The position numbers and the translations under genes are program-made. Shown here one piece after another: positions 14,501 to 26,500 of a stretch of 64,000 bases of DNA. Below the pieces are notes generated by a model. That model ran no database searches. It saw only the letters and a program-made list of their open reading frames with translations, and was not told the origin of the DNA. The stretch's first letter is position 1. Each line of letters begins with the position of its first letter. The stretch covers positions 3,911,168-3,975,167 of the forward strand of contig NC_061065.1 of the NCBI RefSeq assembly GCF_021917145.1, in the 5' to 3' direction. This DNA is from Hypomesus transpacificus (Eukaryota > Chordata > Actinopteri > Osmeriformes > Osmeridae).

Positions 14501-17500
14501 AACATTTGTATCATTCATAACACCTACTGTGTTCTTGCTCTCACCTTAGGGGACTTAATTTAGTTCTAAATGGAACTCTGCACATAGTTGTTTTAATAGC
14601 TAAAACCTTTGTTTTCCCACTCAGCCAACCCCTCTGTGTTCACCATGTAATGCTGTAGGTTGTTCTGTTTAGTCTATGTCTGAGAGACAATCAGAGCCAC
14701 TAAGGGGGGTTGTCCTGTCTACCTCTCCAACCATGACCCTAAAACTATAGTACCTGTCCCCTGAATGTACACACATCTCCTTAACTAGTGAGCCAGGCTC
14801 CATGGAAACCTTACCAGGTGGAGTCCTCTATTATCTACCAAATTAGGCTTGCAGTGTTGTTATTCATTGTTAGTCACCCCCCCCCCCCCCCCCCACCTTC
14901 CCCCAAACACTCATCTCCTTCATTGTCATACCATAACAACATAGCGTACCAAAGTTATGGCTGGGGTCCAGGGAGTTTTCCAGGATGCGACCATGGATAA
15001 ATGTGTTCATTCAATCACAGCCCCGATTCAATGTGAAGCTTTTGAAGACTCGTTGTCTGCAGAGTTGAGGGTTTAACTATAAGATCTCTCTCAAGTCATC
15101 TTGCACAACCAAAAGACAACAGTGGAGTAACGAATAGCCTTTTGGAAGAATGATGGGGTCAAAAATGGTTACATCAAAATAGCAGCCACATAAATAGAAG
15201 ATACAAAAGATCTGACCAGTTAGATGTCCCTCTGCAAATGGAACTGGATCTCCATTTCAAAGACTCAGGTCAAATACTCAATGTATTGGGTTTTGGCCTT
15301 GATGTGTGATGTCATAGCACACAACCTGAGGAAAGTGTCATGGGTTTTTTGACTGACTCTCCTGTGTGGCAGCACAGGTTCAACTCTGTCTATGATCTAT
15401 GTTGTCTTGGAAAAGTACAGCAAAGGAAGGAGCTCTATATTACTGGGATTTTTTTTTCTCTGTCTTTGCAATACAGGAGGTACAATTATACTGGCCAACA
15501 TCTCATTTTTGTTACTGAGCCAAAACAAAAAGATCTTGAACGTTCTCTGGACGTGTTCCTTAGTTAACAAGCCACAGGTTGGCAGATAATTCCTTGTCAT
15601 GTCAGAGAAAAGTGGAAGACTGTCAGTGCATTAAACAAATCAGCCTAGTTTGCATTTTAATCTACAAAATGCTGATAAATTTGTTTTAAGGATGATTTTG
15701 TTAGTATTCCCTCTTTTTGTTTTGGAATGATAGGGGAGAATGCAGTGGCATCTGCTCTTGCAACCTTCCCCGTTTCCAGGGGAGCTTGAAATCATTTAAA
15801 GGTGCTGAATCGATGATAGAGACAGGTCAACTCACGATGTCTCAAAAACTACATTAATTCATTCTATGCAAGTCCTTTGTTCTATTGTTTGTTTGAGGTT
15901 TGGTTAATAATTGCAGTTGTTCCGTTTCTTTCCACCATGTAAGTCACCAACACTGGGAAGCACGCAATGAATCACAAAGTGAATTTTCCAGAGACTTTAA
16001 AAATAGCTAATCTTTTGCATGATCCTCATGCAAGGCTGAAACACATTTTAATTTTATATGATCTTGTTCAGATAAATTAGTATATCTTTTTATTTACACT
16101 TTTTGGGTTGTTATGACCACATACACTTAATGAAACAATTTATGTTTGAGCTTCCTTAGTATGATGGCAGAAAGCTCAGAGTAAACTAATCCATTAATTT
16201 ATTAATTATGCTCTCCTCCAAACCTTTTCTTAGTCACATGACTCTATTGCTCCAAGTGACAAGAATGTAAGTGTCACATGTTCGTATAAAATAACTCACA
16301 TTATAGAATTTGAAATGACCGTGGAGCAGCATTCTACAAATTCATAATTGTAACAAAATGTATCAAAATAACATTTGGTAATTGACACATTTTTCCTAAT
16401 CGAAAAACGTTTGTCAACTGAAATGTGAATAACTTCAAAACCTTTATTGAAGTCATGTAAGGAAACTCACCCATAGATCTATCAGCTTGATATCAATTTC
16501 TTTCTTTTTTGCCGAAAACAGCTATTACATTCCTTAAATTCTACTTTAAGTGTAACAACAACAACAGCTACAAATATTTCATTGGCTTTGAAAAGATGTG
16601 CCTAGATAAATGAAAGATCTATCAAACTCGAGGCTCGTTTTACTGTATGATGCAACCTTTGTGTCATGACAATAGATGGGACCATGCCGAAGACACTGCA
16701 CTTTTTCTTTTTTTTTTTCACAAACCATACGGGCAGATTTTTTTGTTTACATTTTACCATCTTACAGAGATCTGACCCAACTACTGTGCGGCCATTTTGG
16801 TGTCCATTCCTGTAGATCTTGTTTTGGGATTGGATTCTGCAGTTGGTTTTGCAGTAATGTAAAACTTCTTGAATATAAATTATTTTGTACCCCTCCTGAA
16901 ATATTGTCCTCTCATACTTATTCCAGTATTCACAAGGTAAATGAGGAGGGAAATCACAAGTTTTAGAGCTATCAGACTGTGATTATTGTAAGTCATGCTT
17001 TGTTTACAAACTTGAGCTGAAATTCTAGTATATTTTGGCCTGCAAACCTTTTTTTCTTCTTTTTTTCATGTATTTGCAGTATGTGATTATATATCTATAT
17101 ATCATTTTATTTTTTGCTTATTGTGATGAGTAATTGCGAAATGTCAGTTTATTAGAACTTATTTTTGCCTTATGTATTTTTTCATAAATCATATAAAAAC
17201 AATGAAGCAAGATAAGTTTTATGATCTTATATGGATTTGAATGATTGTGTACTGTCTCAATTTTAAGAGGGATCATAGCTTTACAACGGCAACCAAAACT
17301 CCAGAATCTTTGACAGAAAACAAAAACAATTTACTAAAATGTATGCAATGTATTTAATTAGGGTGTACTTTTTCATGAGTAAACACATGATAAACATCAG
17401 CATGGCCCAGGCACAGTAACTATAGGTTTGATGCTTTCAGTATGCTTCCGTTTGTACTAAGCTATCAACCTTTTTTTTTGTTTTTTGTTATTTTTATTTT

Positions 17501-20500
17501 TTAGGCGCCCGTAGCTTAGCTGGGGGGCGTAGAGTGTACGGTAGGTCTGGTAGGGGACCTTTCTTATACCTTTTTTTATATGTTGTTACTACATTTGTTC
17601 ATACCATTTTGTCCCTCCTTATAATATTGGAATGATTTTGTAAAGATATATGTCTTCATATAGTTGTCGACAATTTACAGTAGCATGTTAATATATTTGT
17701 AAGCGTCATCATAATCAATAAGCTGTCCGTAGTGGTACAGATCACATTTCTAAATGTTACATAGTGCTACTGTACTTTGCCAGTGCTGCAATAACTCCCC
17801 ATGTGTCACATTGGCAACATTATTGGCAACTCAACACTTTCTATGTGCCATTTATTTAAAGACAACAATGAAATACCATTTCATGTATTTTGCACATTCT
17901 TCCCATGTTCAAAAGAACATACATAGAGATGTGCATGCACACTTAAACAATTTCTTAGACATCTTTGTCTCATAGTATTTCAAATGTTTAGTTTTCTTTG
18001 TAATTTTTTCAATGTTATTGTTCAGTATTTAACTATTATTATTATCAATATTATCTATTATAGTTTTTTATTGTTATTATGATCATTATTGAATCACCTT
18101 ATTTTAATCACTAGTTTATTTTTCTCAAATGTTTCTTTGAGTTGAGAAGAATCAGTTTGGAGTAATATAGTGTTAAGATGTACCCAGGGCTGGTCCGCAA
18201 CAAGGCAACATAACGACTTTGTCCTACAAACCAGTGACAAATCAATACTGTCCTCAGATCCACAGTAGAAAGTCACTCTGGAGCTCCGATAAACAAAGGT
18301 TCACTGTACGACCCAGAGCTTTTTGTGGTTTGGTCACCCGTCAAACTTAAACTTATATTTACTTTAAATATTGATAGAATGACTTGAAGAAAAATTAGTT
18401 CAAATGTATGTGGTAGTGGCACAGCAAAGTGGATCATTTTTGAAGAGCATTAACAGTGCATCAATCAAAGATTCTAGCTTTTATGAAGCATACAGTACAG
18501 TAGAATGCAGGCAGGTATAATGAACTACAGCAGTCGTTCTCAAAGTGTGGTCCGCGGAGCACTGGTGGTCCGCCACTGCCCCCGGAGTGGTCCGCGACGG
18601 CCACAAGTAAATTATTGCGACATTTCTAACATGCAACTCAGAACGAAAAAAAAACAAGGCGAGTTTTTGTTTATTGGCCAAGTGGTCCTTGGTCTGAAAA
18701 GGTTTGAGAAACACTGAACTAGAGGACATACTGAAGTTCAAAGACCTCTAGCCATTGATTTGTAAAGGTTTTTTGTACATACCTGTGATTAATTCACTTG
18801 TGCATCCATGAGGGCATCACCACTGTATGTATATATGTATGTGTTTCCTGAAAGAGGATTATTGTACCAACACTGAAACCAGCATGTGTTGCATCTGCTG
18901 GTACATAACAGACTTCACTCTCTTGTTGTTTGTCCTTTGCCAAACCATCCATGAATTATTCCACTCTTTCAATCATTCATCCCCTAGCTCACAATAACTA
19001 AATCACCTATTATATTGTAGATCATTAGCATGATAGGCCTTGCTCTATGACTTTAGGCTACTTATTTGGAACACTGGGGGGCAAAAAAACTTGCAAGGTA
19101 AACCATTGCTTAAGTTAGCTAAAATGTGTTTACAGTTTATATAGATTAATAGATATAGTTAGATAGATATAGATGGATATATTTATCTAGACTAGATGTT
19201 TATCCAGATCAATATTGAAGGCTTTTAATTGATTAACTTTAATAACTTATATGGTGCCCCATCTATTTACAACTGGTCATTTTAAATATGATCAGGTAGC
19301 AAATCCACAGGACACCGCTCATGCTATCTACCGCCCTCTGGCCCATTGGGCCAGTCACTCATACCATTTCATCAAACCACACCATCCTAACCTGAGAGCT
19401 AGCAGGCTCTCCAGCCTTAGGGCCAATCAAAGTGCACAGCTGTGACGGGGGCCCCAGAGATGGAGGGAGTCCAGTGGAGAGGAGTGTCAGGGCAGTGACA
19501 GTGGTGTTCTCTTGAACACAGGGAGACCAATCAAATGAGATGAGCAGTGACGTGATGCAGAGAAAGCGAGTGACAGAACAATGACCAACTGAAAAACAAA
19601 TGATATAAGGTGACACTTTACCTGAAGTTCATTGTGCCATAAATTCTACTTTATAAAAAAAACAATCACACAAAAAGTGTGTTTAAGTCTATTTAGATGA
19701 CACACTCTCATTCTCATTCGTACTTTTTGTTTTTATAACTAAGAAGTTTACATTTGTATGGAAAAAGCAATGGATCTTCATAACTGTAAAGTTTGGCCTT
19801 ATTTGATGAAGTAGTATATCCAGGAAAATATAACTATTTCATCGACTTGAAAGTAAATCAAAACACATTTTATGAACTTTGGTTAGAAGTATAATGTGTC
19901 TTCTATGCCCATACAGTTATGATGTTCAAATTGAAAACTTAAGATAAGGGAACCCAGTACGTTCTGGCCTAAGAGTGGACTAGCTTTCGTATTTCCATGT
20001 TGTACCAATTGTATCTGTCAATGAAAAAGCCAAATGCCCACAGAAATAGGAGACAGATGAGTAGACAGAGGAGGCAAATGAGAGGCTCTGATGTCCCTGT
20101 CTCTCTGTGCTGTAAATGAGGTACTCTGTCTTTGTCCTCTCACTACAATCTGTCTAATTTAGTCTGTCTCACTGCCTTCTGAACCCCGTGCCCCTCTTCA
20201 GATCTACATACTGAAAAACAACTGCAGCTTCTTGACAGATCGTCTCGGTCCACTCTCACGTTTATCTAGGCAGGCTAGTTTATTGGTTGGTTAATTCAAT
20301 GTTTGAATGTTGTCTTGTCTGTCCTCTTTCTCTAGTTTTTCCTCACCTTATTTGCCAACTCTTCTACACGTATAGTCATTTCTTAAAAAATTATAACTTT
20401 ACTTATTAATTTTATTAGAGCTTATTTCATTTAGTAATTACATTTATTTTCTTAATTTGATATTAGTTCATTTGTTACCTGCCTCACTTATAAGGGTTGT

Positions 20501-23500
20501 GTTTTTCTAAATTATTCTATTCTAAAATTCACATAGCCACTTAGCCAATTTTGAACATAAACGCAAACAAATCTGAACCTAGCTTCATATTACAATTTTT
20601 AATGCGGTGCCAAAACTTTTGCTTAATTTACTAATTAAGTTGTTTTTGGCCACGATATGATTTCTGATATGATTTCTTTCATTATGTGTGTATGTATGTT
20701 GTTTCTAGTCAGGACAGAGCTGAAAAGGCCTGGATGACATGGCATGGCTCTCTCTATGTCCTCATCCCCTACCAACGTCACTGTTTGACTCTCAATGTAC
20801 CTGTTTACCATCGAGCTGCTCTCTGAACAGTCACAATGATGATCCTGTTCAGCCTTATGTTTCTGATGGGCGACACTGCCCAGGGTAAACCCTGGGGACC
20901 ATCCCCTCGCCTTAAAGATCTCGCATTTATCTGTTGACGTCGCTGTCTTCTGTCCATGATTGACTGACATGATTGAAGTGTCATGTTCAGCGCGTGCGCG
21001 AGAGAGAAATGCACCTGGCCTGTATGTCCTCTGAAATGTATGTCTGTGACTCTCTCTGGAATGTGATCCCCTGCAAGTGTTGGCGTGCGGCATGGTAGGT
21101 ACAGTGAGGTGGCAGTGCTGTATGTGTGCACCAGGCTCTCCTCTCCCTCCACCTCCCCATGCTAACGGGTGTCGCCTGCTCTTTCCAGGGATCCAGTTTC
21201 GTCTCCCTACGTCCTGCAGTGTCGACCGGGCCCAGCCCCCTCCAGGTAAAAAATCGGTCTCAAATGTAACCGCCCAGACGCACACACATACCCACACACA
21301 TTTAAAACTGGCTTTCTAGTCAAGCCATTAAACAGCTAGATATTGTCGTTGAGTATTATCGGTGGATTAAGGTCCTTAAGCTTCTCACTATCTGTTGTGT
21401 TTCAGGCTCTCCACATTGCAAAATCACTGTTTTAAAGGCTTGTGTATTTTTTTCCTTTTATTTATTCATGCATTTCGATGGTGGCCTTAGTACAAAACAA
21501 AATGCAACCAACAATAATGAAACAAAAAATAACTCAGGAAAACATTAAGATAGAAAATGAAGAATTAAAGGTGGTAGAACAGTGTTAAAGAAGTGTGTGT
21601 GTGTGTGTGTGTGTGGAGGCCACACAGAGACACTGCTCCTCACTATAGACCCTGCAGCATAGCCTCCCTGACCTCAGGTGACCTCACCTGAGTCCATGCA
21701 CATTTACTGAATTCAGAAGGCGATGCACACACACACACACACACAAGCAAGTGCTCATGCAGGCACACATATTTACACATTCACACACACAGAAATATTT
21801 ATACATGCGGTATATATTCCCAAACACAAACTGTTGAACAGGTAGGAAATATGTAGAGTACACACACTGTGTGCTGATCAGAAAGCCTTCACGTTGAGAT
21901 ACAAGAAGTGCAGCATTGAAATGTACCAATGAAAATAAGACATGAAGCATGCTGCCTGAGTCACCATGTCATATTCAATTTGGTATCCACCCACTGTGTC
22001 TGGCTAAAAGACTGCAGCCTTTTAAAGTTTGGAATTAAGTCAGATCCACACAGGCAATATGTGGAGTTGCATTCGTTTCAGATGGAGTTTCTTGACAATA
22101 AATAGCTCATTTGCTTTGTAATTTTTTGTTGAGCGGATTTAAAGAGAGAATGATGTTTGGGTTCAATCTCTCAAGTTGGCTGATTCCTTCTTTCATCAAA
22201 CAATTTCTAGTTTATTGAAGAGGGTTGGACAGAGTTTACCAGTGGATTACAGTGTTTGTGTGTACGTGTGTGGCAACCTGTGTGTGGCAACTCTGAACGA
22301 GTATGATTATTCCCAAATATATTCAATGTTTTGGAATAATGGATGAACAGGTAAGCAGTGTGTGGGCTGAAAGGCGGAGGGAGTGAAGGAATCAAATGAA
22401 TGAGTGAATGCTTATGCATCATGACGGTGGTGATGCTCACTTACACAACATTTTTGGTATCATGTCTATTTTTGTAACTGCTGGTGAATCACTGTCTTTT
22501 GTGCTCAGTGAGTCATCTCATCAGTTTCATAACTGTGTTCTGAAATGATGTTGGGTGCACCAGTCCCCCTCCCCTACACCTGAAGCTTGGGGCCCTTTCC
22601 TGTCCTCTCTAGTGTTACTTGGTGGGGACCACCTAGCTTGTTCTTGACTCTGTGACTACAGCACCATAAACAGGTTTCTGTCCATGTCAATTGTGTCTGC
22701 CTTATGCAATGCACTGTAACTGGAATTATCTTTTATCCTTTGGTGAGAACTCAAGAAGAAGATAAATGTTCAGTAGTTCAATATTAGAAGAGATGCACTT
22801 GGCAATCTGTGACAAGATAATTGATCGTTCGAGGGTGAACATACGATCAACAGGTGAGAATTGAAATAGTGTTTAAATCAAATGTGACCCAGTGTTCTAC
22901 CAAGGCTGTTCCTGCCCGCCCTCCCTCTGGCTTCTCTCCTAAGCCCAGGCAGTTCAGAGGCCTGCCCATCTGGATGGATTAGCATTAGATTTTCATTTGC
23001 ACTTGAAAGAAGTCTGTTGTAGCCCGCTGCTCAGACGCAGGTGTAAACAGAGGGGCTTGTTAGCCAGGAAGCTGCCGTGGGTGTCAGGCAAAAGTCCAGC
23101 TCAACGAGATTCCCTGAGGGTCCGTGGCTGTGTCCTGATTGGTCCTTTCTCCTTTCTGCGTCTTTTTACGTTGTCTCTCGTCACTGAGCGATGAAAAGCA
23201 GAACGGAGGAGTGTGACGTGTGGAGCATGCGCCCTTTCCTCCGGGTTCCACATTCGGAGTCTCAAAGCTCTGCTGTTCTTTTCTGCCCCCACCCCCATCC
23301 CAGAGGTGACATACGCCCCCGGCTACACCAAGACCCCCCCACCCGTGCCGCCCAGGGCCACCACCAAGCCCGTCATCTCGGTGACGGCGCAGAGCAGCAC
23401 AGAGTCCACCCAGGATGCCTACCACGAGGGGAGGCACCCGCGGGGCGGCGTCCTGTGGGCTGGGGACGGGCTGGCCCGGAGCGCCTACAACTCCACTGAC

Positions 23501-26500
23501 AGCCTTGACAGCACCAAGGCTGTCACGCTCGCCATGGAGACGGTGGCGGCGAGCAAGCGCCACGCCTCTACGGGCAGCCACATCTCCGTGCAGACGTGTG
23601 ACAAGGCGGTACTGGTTTCCAAGGCGGAGGAATACCTCAAGACGCCCCGCTCCTCCATTGGCATACAGGTAACACACAGCCGACGGGCAGAGACAGACTG
23701 ACACATACGAACATGTGGCTACACCTAGTGGCGGTTCTAGACTAATTTTACTGGGGGGGCCAAGGGGGGTCAGTGTTTAATCAGAGGGGCACATAAAAAA
23801 ACGTTGATGTATTTCTCAAATTTTTTATTTACTGGGGCAAAAAAGGCTGCAATGTCCCTTCCTTATTTCATAATGACTACTAGAAGAAGAAAAACATGTA
23901 AAAAAAAAAAAGGTATATACAAATTTTTTTTGTCGGCTCAGGGGGGCCACAGGGGGGGGCAGGGACATTTTTATAGGGGCACTGGCCCCTGTAGGCCCCC
24001 GTGTAGAAACGCCCCTGGCTACACCAAACTACAGAGGCAAGCATACATGCCCAGATACGGTCACACACACAGACACATACACAAACACTCACTCACGGAA
24101 GTAAGTATTCAGACATCACCCTCACACATGCACACATCCGCTTTCACACACACACTCACATTCATTAAACAAAGTCTGCTGTGAAGAAACCATCTCAAGC
24201 TGACCTGTAGTGGCCCTAACCAATCAGGATTGACCTGCAGTAGCTTTAACCAATCAGGATTGATGACTGTACGGCGCTCCAGCCATCAGGCTACCCAGGG
24301 AGCCAGAAACAGGCTGGCAGTTTAATAGAACTCACAGTCAGGCCACCTCACCTACTCATGACTAATAGTGAGAAATAGCCTTCGATGAAAATATTTCCCC
24401 CGTGTTTATTTATAGATGTATTTCCGTGTGATTGTGTTATCTCTTTTACACAGGTAACAAATCAACCTAATGAGGAAAATGTCATTACGTCATAATAATA
24501 ATAAATTGTTTGGATTCCGTTGGTTCAAATGTTGTATTGTACTTCCCGTTGCGTTGTTATATACGGGAAATATATATATATATACTATGCATTTTTAGGT
24601 TACTTTTCTTTCCTTTTCAATGCACAGTATAAAGGATGACTAGAAAGAAGTGCATCATCATCCTCATCTTCAACCATACCATCATCATCAACAACATGAC
24701 CAAACACTCATCACCTGGTATGACCGCTCCTAAATGTTAGTCGCCTAGGACATAGTACCACTTAATTATTCAAATGAGTCCAAACATTGTAACTACTATC
24801 CCATTACAACCATGAAATGAAAATCCCCAGAGCAGCACAAATTCAAACCATGCCCTAGGGGTGGTGTTGTACTGTTGATAAAGTAAACCAAGCATAGAGA
24901 AACGGGGAGGGGGCGCCCCATAACACATCCCTCCCAGGGAGGGGGCGCCCCATAACACATCCCTCCCAGGGAGGGGGCGCCCCATAACACATCCCTCCCA
25001 GGGAGGGGGCGCCCCATAACACATCCCTCCCAGGGAGGGGGCGCCCCATAACACATCCCTCCCAGGGAGGGGGCGCCCCATAACACATCCCTCCCAGGGA
25101 GGGGGCGCCCCATAACACATCCCTCCCAGGGAGGGGCGCCCCATAACACATCCCTCCCAGGGAGGGGGCGCCCCATAACACATCCCTCCCAGGGAGGGGG
25201 CGCCCCATAACACATCCCTCCCAGGGAGGGGGCGCCCCATAACACATCCCTCCCAGGGAGGGGGCGCCCCATAACACATCCCTCCCAGGGAGGGGCGCCC
25301 CATAACACATCCCTCCCAGGGAGGGGGCGCCCCATAACACATCCCTCCCAGGGAGGGGGCGCCCCATAACACATCCCTCCCAGGGAGGGGGCGCCCCATA
25401 ACACATCCCTCCCAGGGAGGGGGCGCCCCATAACACATCCCTCCCAGGGAGGGGGCGCCCCATAACACATCCCTCCCAGGGAGGGGTAGCCCTTTACTGG
25501 GGATCAACAACTCTCATGACAAACGCCTGAAGGCCTTTACTCCATCTCCATCCAATAATGTACACGCTTCCCTTTTTCTCTCTCTCTCTTTCACTCTCTC
25601 TCTCTTTCACTCTCTCTCTCTTTCACTGTCTCTCTCTTTCACTCTCTCTCTCTTTCTCTAATGCTCATTAGGTGGAAACTGCAACAGACTCTGAGTCAGA
25701 GAGTAAAGGTCTTCCTCAGTACCATTCTGTAGGGATACAGGTGGAGGATGAGAAGCGGTAGGTGGCCCACACACACACCAGACCTCACACACCACACCAC
25801 ACCACTCACCTACTGCTTACCAGGTTGTGAAACAGCAACTGTTGTCTTTACTGCCAAATGTTGGGTTTTGTAGATGGTCTATGTATGTGTGTTGCATTTC
25901 AAATGTGTATGTCTTCTCATTTTTCTGTGTGGTTGTGTCCCTGTGGTGTCCATTTGTGTGTGTTTCTGCGTGTGTGTCCATCTCTTTGTGTTTCTGTGTG
26001 TGTGCGTGTGTGTGTGTGTGTGCGTGTGTTTCTACGTCGATATGTGCTTTCATTTGTGTCTCTCAGACACGGTAGGTTCAAGCGCTCCAACAGCGTGACC
26101 ACGGCCGTGCAGGCAGACATGGAGCTGGAGGGCTTCCCCACCATGGAGGACAAGGGCCTGCAGTTTGGTGGGGGCTTCCAGCGCCACTCGGAGCCCAGCA
26201 CGCCCACCCAGTATGGGGCCGTCCGCACCGTGCGCACCCAGGGCCTGTTCAGCTACCGGGAGGACTACCGGCCCTCCAGCGGGCCCCCCAGCCCCCAACC
26301 CGAGTCGTGGCTGGGGGAGCCCAGTCTGGAGGGGGCAGAGGCAGGCAGAGTGTCCCCCCTTCGCAGGGACGGGAGTTGGTTCATGCAGCTGCTCCACAAC
26401 GAGACCAAGAGATTGGAGGGATGGTGCAAAGATATGGAGAGGGAGGCAGAGGAGCACGACCTGTCGGAGGAGAGTGAGTGTCCACAGCCGGGTAAAGACA

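Noticed and set aside
20635..21297. 220-codon minus-strand frame
   Set aside because: Low-complexity and histidine/serine-rich, with no recognisable family, and it runs over the cassette exon on the other strand.
23084..23704. 206-codon minus-strand frame
   Set aside because: It is antisense to a conserved GC-rich dlgap2 exon, with no start context or domain.
24904..25487. CRISPR-like repeat spacing
   Set aside because: The repeats are directly adjacent, with no unique spacers, and the genome is eukaryotic.
24770..25510. Three overlapping minus-strand open frames of 202-246 codons
   Set aside because: They arise from the 32-bp minisatellite, whose unit has no stop on that strand; the peptides are only the repeat read in rotating frames.
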